NCBI GenBank assembly: GCA_035761045.1
Contig: DASTRU010000151.1
Coordinates: forward strand, 1-6,217
DNA: 6,217 bases
Origin: DASTRU01 sp035761045
Lineage (GTDB): Bacteria > Pseudomonadota > Gammaproteobacteria > Burkholderiales > Burkholderiaceae_E
Reading direction: 5' to 3'
Of this stretch, positions 1 to 5,596 are shown one piece after another. Below the pieces are notes generated by a model. It searched no databases. It saw only the letters and a list, made by a program, of their open reading frames with translations, and was not told the origin of the DNA. Numbering within the stretch: position 1 is the first letter of the stretch; each line of letters starts with the position of its first letter. Both the position numbers and the translations under genes were made by a program.

Positions 1-457
1 GATCAAGCAGCGTTTCGAGAATACCGGCCTGTTCGCCCGCGGCGACGAGGTTGCAAAACAGCGCGTCGAAATACAGCGGATGCTTGCGAAACGCCGCGTT
101 CAAACTCGAACCGGTTTCCACGTCGGAGCGCACGTCGTTGAGCAGCTTGGCCACCGAGGGATTCGCGTGCCCCTTGGCCGCGATGTCGAAGGCTTGTAGC
201 AACGGCACGCCGGCTTTCATCATCGTCGCCAATTGGCGCGTGAATACGGCAATGTCCTTCTCGGTGATCTTGCGGCCGCTACGGAAGGTTTGTTTCTTCA
301 CCTTCGTGACCATGATGCCTTGCCGGCGCAATGCCGCTTGCACCACGGCTTCGCCGCCCGCGCGCATTTCGCCGCGAATGACTTTACCGGTCTTGTCTTT
401 GCCTTCCCACGCGAACATCGGTTCGCGCAATGGTTTAGCGGCGGTACTGGTCGCCAT
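1..457 (-). CDS. pilC: Type IV pilus inner-membrane platform protein PilC, N-terminal part (cut by window edge)
   Basis: PilC belongs to the GspF/PilC family of polytopic inner-membrane proteins. It forms the platform on which the PilB and PilT ATPases act to extend and retract the pilus. The window holds the first 152 residues of a protein usually about 400 long, so the family's membrane helices lie mostly outside it. Visible hallmarks are an N-terminal FAWEGKDKTGK segment (about 15-25), FTRQLATMMKAGVPLLQAFD (about 72-91), and HPLYFDALFCNLVAAGEQAG (about 126-145), the start of the first GspF domain. The ATG at 457 is chosen because AAGGGGG lies 7 nt upstream and the N-terminus matches the family. 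It starts 32 bp after the pilB stop on the same strand, so the two are very likely cotranscribed; pilD would be expected next, off the window. A type II secretion GspF is the alternative, but the pilB neighbour favours PilC. Confidence 0.93.
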   Translation of the reverse strand, partial: MATSTAAKPLREPMFAWEGKDKTGKVIRGEMRAGGEAVVQAALRRQGIMVTKVKKQTFRSGRKITEKDIAVFTRQLATMMKAGVPLLQAFDIAAKGHANPSVAKLLNDVRSDVETGSSLNAAFRKHPLYFDALFCNLVAAGEQAGILETLLD

Positions 458-464
458 GGCGGTT

Positions 465-471
465 CCCCCTT
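465..471 (-). promoter_or_regulatory. Ribosome binding site of pilC
   Basis: The minus strand reads AAGGGGG, separated by 7 nt from the pilC ATG at 457. It lies in the 32-bp gap after the pilB stop. It supports this ATG as the start and independent ribosome loading on a shared pilBC message. Confidence 0.75.
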
Positions 472-489
472 AAAGCTTTTGGTCGCCCG

Positions 490-2211
490 TTATTCGTTGG
501 TGACGGCGAGCACTTCCTCGATCGACGTCATGCCCTGTTTAACTTTCCATAACCCCGAGGTGCGCAGATCGCGCACGCCCTCGCGCGCGGCTTGCGCGGC
601 GATATCGAGCGCGGTACCGCCCGACAAGATGAGCCGTTGCGTTTCCTCGCTGATCGGCATGACTTGGTAGATGCCAACGCGGCCCTTATACCCGGTGTTA
701 TTGCAATGCTCGCAACCCACGGGCTTGTATGGCGTCCAGCTGCCGTCTAAATCCGCCTCGGTGAAGCCTGCCTTGAGTAGCGCTTTCGGATCCACCTCGA
801 GCGGCACCTTGCAATGCGTGCACAGTCGGCGCCCAAGGCGTTGCGCGGTAATCATGATGACCGACGACGCGATGTTGAACGCCGGCACTCCCATGTTCGC
901 CAAACGCGTCAACGTCGTCGGCGCGTCGTTGGTGTGCAAGGTCGAAAACACCATATGGCCGGTTTGCGCCGCCTTGATCGCGATATCCGCCGTTTCAAGA
1001 TCGCGAATTTCGCCGACCATGATGACGTCCGGATCCTGACGCAGGAACGAGCGCAACGCGGCCGCGAAGGTCAAGCCCGCCTTCTCGTTCACGTTGACTT
1101 GGTTGATCCCCGCCAATTGAATTTCGGCCGGATCTTCCGCCGTGGAGATGTTTACCCCAGGCTGATTAAGAATGTTCAAGCAGGTGTACAGCGACACCGT
1201 CTTGCCCGAACCCGTCGGACCGGTGACCAACACCATGCCGTACGGACGACTCACCGCATCGAGCAACAACTGTTTTTGATCGGGCTCGTATCCCAGTGCA
1301 TCGATGCCAAGTTTGGCCTGCGATGCATCCAAAATCCGCATCACGATTTTTTCGCCAAACAAGGTTGGCAAAGTCGACACGCGAAAATCAATCGCCTTGT
1401 TCGGCCCCAGCACCAATTTCATGCGGCCGTCTTGCGGCACGCGTTTTTCGGAAATGTCGAGCCGCGAAATAACCTTGATGCGCGACGCGAGCTTGTCCTT
1501 AATCACCAGCGGCGGCTGCGCGATTTCTTGCAGCACGCCATCGACCCGGAAGCGAATGCGATAAAACTTTTCGTACGGCTCGAAGTGCAAGTCCGACGCG
1601 CCCATGTTGATCGCGTCGATCATCACTTTTTGCAAGAAGCGAACAACCGGGGCGTCGTCGACTTCGGTTTCAACGGCGGCTTGTTGCTCTTCGGCGGGCT
1701 GATCTAGCTCCAGCCCTAAATCCTCGCCGGCGAGTTCGTTGAGCTTGGTCTCGGCCGTCTTACCGACTTGTTCGACAAGCTTGATTAACTTGTCGTGCTC
1801 GACGATGACCGGATCCACCGTCATCTGCGTCGCGAACTTGATCTGATCAAGCGCTTGCAAATTCGTGGGGTCCGATACCGCGACGGCGATGCGGTTGCCG
1901 CGCTTGCGTAGACCAATCACGCGCAGCGACGCCACGAGCTTTGAATCAATCGCCTCGGCTTGTAACTGCGCTTGATCGAGAGTATTCAAGTCCAGCAGCG
2001 GATGCCCAAACGTATGCGCGCAAAACTGCGCGAGTTCCAACGGCGTTAATGTTTTCGCCGCGATGAGTTCATCCACGAAGTGCGAGCCATTGGCGGACAC
2101 CTTGCGTAACAAGACATCGACTTGGTCCTGCTTGATGCGCCCGTTTTGCATAAGGGCGCGAGCAAGGCCGGGCAGGGTCGCGAGTTGAGATGCGCTAGGC
2201 GCTGCGGACAC
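490..2211 (-). CDS. pilB: Type IV pilus assembly (extension) ATPase PilB
   Basis: PilB is the cytoplasmic hexameric ATPase that powers pilin polymerisation through PilC; it belongs to the GspE/PilB secretion ATPases. The 573 residues are close to the usual length. In order: an N-terminal T2SSE_N/MshEN-like domain (about 10-145), a variable acidic linker (about 160-188), the N2 domain (about 188-300), and the ATPase core. The core has Walker A GPTGSGKT (331-338), an Asp box around ISTAEDPAEI (355-364), Walker B DVIMVGEIRD (395-404), and a His box GHMVFSTLHTND (418-429). Four zinc-binding cysteines (464, 467, 500, 503) are typical of PilB/GspE. The start is GTG with no clear Shine-Dalgarno; an in-frame TGA 33 nt upstream and no other upstream start codon leave it the first possible start. 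Beginning at Met21 would remove the conserved TLPGLARAL segment. pilC follows 32 bp downstream. GspE is the alternative, less likely beside pilC and tRNA-Pro. Confidence 0.96.
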   Translation of the reverse strand: MSAAPSASQLATLPGLARALMQNGRIKQDQVDVLLRKVSANGSHFVDELIAAKTLTPLELAQFCAHTFGHPLLDLNTLDQAQLQAEAIDSKLVASLRVIGLRKRGNRIAVAVSDPTNLQALDQIKFATQMTVDPVIVEHDKLIKLVEQVGKTAETKLNELAGEDLGLELDQPAEEQQAAVETEVDDAPVVRFLQKVMIDAINMGASDLHFEPYEKFYRIRFRVDGVLQEIAQPPLVIKDKLASRIKVISRLDISEKRVPQDGRMKLVLGPNKAIDFRVSTLPTLFGEKIVMRILDASQAKLGIDALGYEPDQKQLLLDAVSRPYGMVLVTGPTGSGKTVSLYTCLNILNQPGVNISTAEDPAEIQLAGINQVNVNEKAGLTFAAALRSFLRQDPDVIMVGEIRDLETADIAIKAAQTGHMVFSTLHTNDAPTTLTRLANMGVPAFNIASSVIMITAQRLGRRLCTHCKVPLEVDPKALLKAGFTEADLDGSWTPYKPVGCEHCNNTGYKGRVGIYQVMPISEETQRLILSGGTALDIAAQAAREGVRDLRTSGLWKVKQGMTSIEEVLAVTNE

Positions 2212-2553
2212 GTTGATTTGGGAGTAAGGCGAATCGAAGACTCACACACGCGTCAAATAGCGCGCGCGATGAGTGCGAAATGCGGTCGATGTTGCCTTTC
2301 GGTCCCCAACTTGTAAAGGTTTGGGCGGCGATCCCATCGAACGCCGGTGTGCGGTTTGTCGCGCATCGCGCCGATGAAAGACAGCGCCGTTGAATACGAA
2401 TTCCGGTTTTCAAATAACGCACGCAAGCGTGGCAAAACGCGTTGCATTCAAGCGCGGTTCGTGTTGTCCCGGCGCATCAACGGCCTTCGATTCAATGGCC
2501 ATGCTCAGCAACGAATGCGTGCGATCCGGAAAGGGGAAAAGGTGAAGAAATTC
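2212..2553. other. Intergenic region between tRNA-Pro and pilB, no credible gene
   Basis: This 342-bp stretch must hold the pilB leader, and perhaps its promoter. The best sigma-70 candidate on the minus strand is weak: TTTACA at 2312-2317 and CAACAT at 2289-2294, 17 bp apart, the -10 matching only three of six bases. The -35 lies inside an imperfect hairpin at 2305-2325 (CCCAA-CTT against AAG-GT-TTGGG). Short ORFs on both strands resemble no family I know and have no good ribosome binding site. Right after the tRNA CCA the minus strand is pyrimidine rich (about 2531-2553), but no hairpin makes it a standard terminator. Confidence 0.6.
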
Positions 2554-2630
2554 TGGTCGGGGTGAGAGGATTCGAACCTCCGGCCTCTACGTCCCGAACG
2601 TAGCGCTCTACCAGGCTAAGCTACACCCCG
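2554..2630 (-). tRNA. tRNA-Pro, anticodon CGG, CCA encoded
   Basis: The minus strand folds into a complete 77-nt cloverleaf. The acceptor stem CGGGGTG pairs with CACCCCG, the D-arm contains the CCTGGTAGAGC segment, and the anticodon stem CTACG/CGTAG encloses the loop TTCGGGA. The anticodon CGG (plus-strand 2594-2596) reads the proline codon CCG. The T-arm GGAGG-TTCGAAT-CCTCT has one G-U pair. Discriminator A is followed by a genomically encoded CCA (2554-2556). It closely resembles E. coli proK tRNA in length and sequence. It starts 57 bp after the ispB stop, with no strong promoter of its own in the gap, so cotranscription with ispB and processing out of that message is plausible. Confidence 0.98.
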
Positions 2631-2658
2631 AATAACTTTGGGCGTCGTACACATCACT

Positions 2659-2681
2659 TTGGCGAAACGGGAATTCGCCAA
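2659..2681 (-). repeat. 8-bp perfect inverted repeat between ispB and tRNA-Pro
   Basis: TTGGCGAA (2659-2666) and TTCGCCAA (2674-2681) are perfect inverse complements around a 7-nt loop. The hairpin begins 6 nt after the ispB stop codon and ends 28 nt before the tRNA. No T-tract follows on either strand, so it does not look like an intrinsic terminator. It could protect the ispB 3' end once the tRNA is processed away, or be a protein site; both are inference. Confidence 0.5.
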
Positions 2682-2687
2682 CACCAC

Positions 2688-3656
2688 TCACGAGGTACGA
2701 GCCGATGCGAAAGCCGCAAATTCTAGCAGAGTCGACTTGAATGCCGAGGCTGGCAAGAGCTCAAGCGCGTGTGCCGCGTACTCGGCTTCGCGTTGCGCGC
2801 ATTCACGCGTGTAGTCAAGTGCCCCGCTCGATTGCAGTGCCGTAAGCACCGCATCGATGTGATCGATGGAGCCGGTCTCAATGACGTGACGAGCGAGCGA
2901 TCGTTGTGATTCATCGCCATGTTCACGCAGGTAAATCAACGGCATCGTCGGTTTGCCTTCGCGCAAATCGTCGCCGATGTTCTTGCCAATCTCGTTCGTC
3001 GCGCCCGAGTAATCGAGCAGATCGTCGACAAGCTGAAACGCGGTGCCCAAATGGCGGCCGTACGTCGCGCAAGCCTCTTCAATCGCTTGAGGCGCTTGCG
3101 CCAAGATGGCGCCTAAACGAGCAGCCGCCTCGAACAATTGGGCCGTTTTGTAGCGAATGACGCGCAAGTATTGCTCTTCGCTCGTGTCGGGATCGCGCGC
3201 GTTCATCAATTGCAGCACTTCGCCTTCGGCAATCACGTTCGTCGCGTCGGCCAGTACCTGCATGATGCGCATGTTCCCCGGTTCGACCATCATTTGAAAC
3301 GCGCGCGAGTACAAGAAGTCGCCGACTAGCACGGCCGCGGCGTTGCCAAACGACGCGTTGGCCGTTTTGCGGCCGCGCCGTAAGTCCGATTCATCCACGA
3401 CGTCGTCATGCAGCAGCGTGGCGGTGTGAATGAACTCGATAACCGCCGCCATTTCATGACGATGCGAACCTTCGTAACCCAATGCTGCGGCGATCAACAG
3501 CAATAACGCGGGACGCAACCGCTTGCCGCCCGCGCTGATGATGTACTCGGAAATTGTGTTGACCAGAGCGACTTCCGAGCGTAGGCGCGCGCGAATGACA
3601 CCATCGACCGCACGCATGTCATTGACGATCGCGGTGGGTAACTCGGGGTTTGACAA
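2688..3656 (-). CDS. ispB: Long-chain trans-polyprenyl (octaprenyl) diphosphate synthase
   Basis: This class I prenyltransferase extends farnesyl diphosphate with isopentenyl diphosphate, making the long isoprenoid tail of ubiquinone. With the start used here it has 322 residues, against about 323 for E. coli IspB. Visible motifs are GGKRLRP (about 43-49), the first aspartate-rich motif DDVVDESD (about 84-91), GEVLQLMN (about 145-152), the K-T pair in RYKTAQLFEAAA, and the second aspartate-rich motif DDLLD (about 211-215). The HTATLLH residues before the first motif match E. coli IspB, supporting a long product; eight units is inferred. The start is uncertain. TTG at 3656 has GAGG 8 nt upstream and fits the family length. 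TTG at 3704 would add 16 residues but has AGGAG only 1 nt before it. ATG at 3617 would remove N-terminal sequence and has no ribosome site. It is divergent from rplU. Confidence 0.95.
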   Translation of the reverse strand: MSNPELPTAIVNDMRAVDGVIRARLRSEVALVNTISEYIISAGGKRLRPALLLLIAAALGYEGSHRHEMAAVIEFIHTATLLHDDVVDESDLRRGRKTANASFGNAAAVLVGDFLYSRAFQMMVEPGNMRIMQVLADATNVIAEGEVLQLMNARDPDTSEEQYLRVIRYKTAQLFEAAARLGAILAQAPQAIEEACATYGRHLGTAFQLVDDLLDYSGATNEIGKNIGDDLREGKPTMPLIYLREHGDESQRSLARHVIETGSIDHIDAVLTALQSSGALDYTRECAQREAEYAAHALELLPASAFKSTLLEFAAFASARTS

Positions 3657-3664
3657 GGAAGAGG

Positions 3665-3668
3665 CCTC
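3665..3668 (-). promoter_or_regulatory. Ribosome binding site supporting the TTG start of ispB
   Basis: The minus strand reads GAGG, 8 nt before TTG at 3656. The competing TTG at 3704 has an AGGAG whose last base is only one nucleotide away, too close for normal initiation. This favours the 322-residue form of IspB. Confidence 0.5.
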
Positions 3669-3726
3669 GGTATGAAGAACGGCAGGAGACGCCGAGCGTC
3701 TCAAGCTCCTGTTCTACAAGGACTTT

Positions 3727-3755
3727 TTGACACGTTAGTCGGCGGCGGGCATTAT
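3727..3755 (+). promoter_or_regulatory. Sigma-70 promoter of rplU-rpmA
   Basis: A perfect -35 TTGACA (3727-3732) is followed after exactly 17 bp by CATTAT (3750-3755), which matches four of six bases of the -10 consensus. Transcription would begin near 3762, giving a leader of roughly 77 nt before rplU. The bases just after the -10 are GC rich (AGCGGGC), a discriminator often seen at stringently repressed ribosomal promoters; that regulation is inferred. Confidence 0.7.
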
Positions 3756-3756
3756 A
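3751..3756 (-). promoter_or_regulatory. Putative -10 element of the divergent ispB promoter
   Basis: The minus strand carries a perfect TATAAT here. The hexamer 17 bp upstream (3774-3779, minus strand CAGGCC) matches the -35 consensus at only two positions, and no extended TG motif is present, so an activator or weak basal activity is possible. It overlaps the rplU -10 by five base pairs. The implied start near 3744 leaves a leader of about 90 nt before TTG 3656. Confidence 0.5.
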
Positions 3757-3826
3757 GCGGGCTTCGCGTTTGAGGCCTGTCCGTACGGCCATGCGCCTTG
3801 ACGCGTTCGAGCACGAACCAACCTAC

Positions 3827-3830
3827 GGAG
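3827..3830 (+). promoter_or_regulatory. Ribosome binding site of rplU
   Basis: GGAG lies 8 nt before the ATG at 3839. This fixes the rplU start and argues against in-frame starts upstream at 3770 (TTG) or 3791 (ATG), which would add sequence foreign to L21. Confidence 0.75.
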
Positions 3831-3838
3831 TTTTCTCA

Positions 3839-4150
3839 ATGTATGCGGTCATAAAAACCGGCGGCAAGCAGTACAAAGTCGCGGCCGGCGAAAAAATAAA
3901 GGTAGAACAGATACCTGCAGACGTTGGCTCCGAAATCACCATTGACCAAGTTCTCGCCGTTGGCGTGGGCGACCAAATCAAATTTGGCGCTCCGCTGGTG
4001 TCTGGCGCGAGCGTGAAGGTCACGGTGGTCTCGCATGGCCGACATGACAAGGTGCGTATTTTCAAAATGCGTCGCCGCAAGCACTACCAAAAGCGTCAAG
4101 GACATCGGCAGAACTACACCGAGATCCGTATCGACGCCATCAATGGCTGA
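3839..4150 (+). CDS. rplU: 50S ribosomal protein L21
   Basis: L21 binds 23S rRNA in the large ribosomal subunit. The 103 residues equal the E. coli protein in length. Family hallmarks are the N-terminal MYAVIKTGGKQYKV, GDQIKFGAPLV near residues 48-58, and the basic RNA-binding tail with KMRRRKHYQKRQGHRQ (about 75-90) followed by YTEIRIDAI. The ATG is set by the GGAG 8 nt upstream and by the conserved N-terminus; the reading frame stays open further upstream, but that extension is not conserved. rpmA follows after 23 bp, the near-universal L21-L27 pair. The rplU promoter upstream is near consensus. Confidence 0.98.
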   Translation: MYAVIKTGGKQYKVAAGEKIKVEQIPADVGSEITIDQVLAVGVGDQIKFGAPLVSGASVKVTVVSHGRHDKVRIFKMRRRKHYQKRQGHRQNYTEIRIDAING

Positions 4151-4173
4151 TGCGATCGTAAGGAGCACATTTC

Positions 4174-4431
4174 ATGGCACATAAAAAGGCAGGCGGCTCA
4201 TCGCGTAACGGCCGCGATTCGGAATCAAAACGGCTTGGCGTCAAGGTGTACGGCGGCGAGGCGATCCACGCGGGTAGCGTGATCGTGCGTCAGCGCGGCA
4301 CCCGTTTTCATGCGGGCGAGAACGTAGGGATCGGTAAAGACCATACGTTGTTTGCCCTGGTGAACGGTACGGTGAAGTTCGGCGTGAAGGGTGCGCTGAA
4401 TAAATCGACCGTTTGGGTCGTTCCGGCGTAA
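4174..4431 (+). CDS. rpmA: 50S ribosomal protein L27
   Basis: L27 is a large-subunit protein whose N-terminal tail reaches the peptidyl transferase centre and contacts tRNA. The 85 residues match the family. It begins directly with MAHKKAGGSSRNGRDS, the mature form, so it lacks the cleaved N-terminal extension seen in Firmicutes. Also recognisable are RLGVKVYGGE (about 20-29), IVRQRGTRFHAGENVGIGKD (about 37-56), and the C-terminal TVWVVPA. AAGGAG (4160-4165) lies 8 nt before the ATG. It is cotranscribed with rplU, and a strong hairpin terminator starts 20 bp after its stop. Confidence 0.98.
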   Translation: MAHKKAGGSSRNGRDSESKRLGVKVYGGEAIHAGSVIVRQRGTRFHAGENVGIGKDHTLFALVNGTVKFGVKGALNKSTVWVVPA

Positions 4432-4450
4432 TTGCACACCTTTCTAACGG

Positions 4451-4483
4451 AAGGGCCGCGTCGATCGCGGCCCTTTTCGTTTT
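4451..4483 (+). terminator. Intrinsic terminator after rpmA, just upstream of obgE
   Basis: A perfect 10-bp stem, AAGGGCCGCG (4451-4460) with CGCGGCCCTT (4466-4475), encloses the loop TCGAT. It runs into TTTT, CG, TTTT (4474-4483). The interrupted T-tract may allow read-through. Only 15 nt separate its end from the obgE ATG. Confidence 0.85.
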
Positions 4484-4498
4484 GGGATTGAAATCATC

Positions 4499-5596
4499 AT
4501 GAAGTTCGTCGACGAGGCGCGTATCGAAGTGCATGCCGGCAAGGGCGGCAACGGCGCCATTTCGTTTCGGCGCGAGAAGTACATTCCCTTCGGTGGTCCC
4601 GACGGTGGCGATGGTGGTCGCGGCGGCAGCGTCATCGCGATCGCGGACCGAAACATCAATACCTTGATTGACTACCGCTACACAAAAGTCTTTCGCGCTC
4701 GCAATGGCGAAAACGGGCGCGGGGCGGATTGTTACGGCAAGGGCGCGGACGATATCGAATTGCGCATGCCCGTAGGCACGTCCGTCGTCGATGCGAACAC
4801 TGGCGAAACCGTCGTCGATCTAACCACGCACGGCCAAACCTTCGTGCTCGCGCGCGGCGGGCAAGGCGGCCTGGGCAATTTGCATTTCAAATCCAGCACG
4901 AATCGCGCGCCGCGCCAATCCACGCCGGGGCAAGAGGGCGAGGTGCGCGAATTACGGCTCGAGCTCAAGGTGCTTGCCGATGTGGGCTTGCTGGGTTTGC
5001 CAAACGCGGGCAAGTCCACCTTCATCGCGGCGGTGAGTAATGCTCGGCCAAAAATCGCCGATTACCCGTTCACGACCTTGCATCCCAATTTAGGCGTCGT
5101 GCGCGTGGCGAACGAAAAGAGTTTCGTCATCGCGGATATTCCAGGATTGATAGAGGGCGCCGCAGAGGGTGCGGGCTTGGGACATCAGTTCTTGCGGCAT
5201 TTGCAGCGCACCCGGTTGTTACTGCATATCGTCGACATCGCGCCGTTCGACGAATCGAGCGATCCAGTCCGCGACGCGAAGGCCATCGTCGAAGAACTGC
5301 GTAAATACGATGAAAGCTTGTATGCGAAACCGCGTTGGCTGGTGTTGAACAAGATCGACGCCGTCGCGCAAGACGAGCGCGCCGCGCGGGTCAAAGACTT
5401 TATTAAGCGATTTGGCTTCAAAGGCCCGGTGCATACGATTTCCGGCCTAACGCGTGAAGGCTGCGAATCGTTGTGTCTGGCGATTTGGCAAGACATCGAG
5501 CGCCAACGAGCCTTAGAGCTGGCGCGCGACTATCCGGAAGAGCTCGAGCGCGATGTGCGCTTCGACGATTCGCGCGGTTCGGAGCCCGGCGCATGA
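4499..5596 (+). CDS. obgE: Obg-family GTPase (ObgE/CgtA)
   Basis: Obg GTPases bind the 50S subunit and act in its late assembly; they are also linked to ppGpp signalling and cell-cycle control. The glycine-rich Obg fold spans about 1-158 (KFVDEARIEVHAGKGGNGA, GGPDGGDGGRGG). The G domain follows, with G1 GLPNAGKST (166-174), switch I FTTLHPNLG (191-199), G3 DIPGLIEGA (213-221), G4 NKID (284-287) and G5 around SGLT (315-318). At 365 residues it lacks the longer acidic C-terminal tail of the roughly 390-residue E. coli protein; its end is short and only mildly acidic. The ATG fits the conserved N-terminus, but its ribosome site is weak (GGGA, 11 nt upstream). It lies just behind the rpmA terminator, and its stop overlaps the proB start. 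Confidence 0.97.
   Translation: MKFVDEARIEVHAGKGGNGAISFRREKYIPFGGPDGGDGGRGGSVIAIADRNINTLIDYRYTKVFRARNGENGRGADCYGKGADDIELRMPVGTSVVDANTGETVVDLTTHGQTFVLARGGQGGLGNLHFKSSTNRAPRQSTPGQEGEVRELRLELKVLADVGLLGLPNAGKSTFIAAVSNARPKIADYPFTTLHPNLGVVRVANEKSFVIADIPGLIEGAAEGAGLGHQFLRHLQRTRLLLHIVDIAPFDESSDPVRDAKAIVEELRKYDESLYAKPRWLVLNKIDAVAQDERAARVKDFIKRFGFKGPVHTISGLTREGCESLCLAIWQDIERQRALELARDYPEELERDVRFDDSRGSEPGA
5581..5584 (+). promoter_or_regulatory. Ribosome binding site of proB inside obgE
   Basis: GGAG lies 8 nt before the proB ATG, within the last codons of obgE. It supports this start and allows both coupled and independent initiation. Confidence 0.65.

Noticed and set aside
51..473. Plus-strand ORF of 140 codons opposite pilC
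   Set aside because: It is fully antisense to clear PilC coding sequence and looks like composition-driven translation.
814..1707. Long plus-strand ORF (297 codons) antisense to pilB
   Set aside because: It is very rich in Arg and His and resembles nothing known; pilB on the other strand is intact with all motifs, so this is a shadow of its codon bias.
2262..2270. Short GC dinucleotide run upstream of pilB, considered as a phase-variation tract
   Set aside because: It has only about four repeat units in GC-rich DNA, too short to suggest slippage control.
2430..2446. Sigma-54-like site on the plus strand: TGGCA followed by TTGCA
   Set aside because: There are 11 nt between the GG and GC elements, not the strict 10, and it points toward the opposite-strand tRNA rather than pilB.
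2253..2447. Small minus-strand ORFs in the pilB leader (also 2195-2422) and a plus-strand ORF 2347-2565
   Set aside because: None resembles a known family or has a good ribosome binding site; the plus-strand one runs into the tRNA gene.
2554..2630. tRNA-Pro as an integration site for a genomic island
   Set aside because: No integrase and no duplicate of the tRNA 3' end was seen nearby, and the flanking genes are core genes.
3770..3838. In-frame extension of rplU upstream to TTG 3770 or ATG 3791
   Set aside because: L21 normally begins at MYAVI; the GGAG at 3827-3830 fits ATG 3839, and the extension would contain the whole leader.
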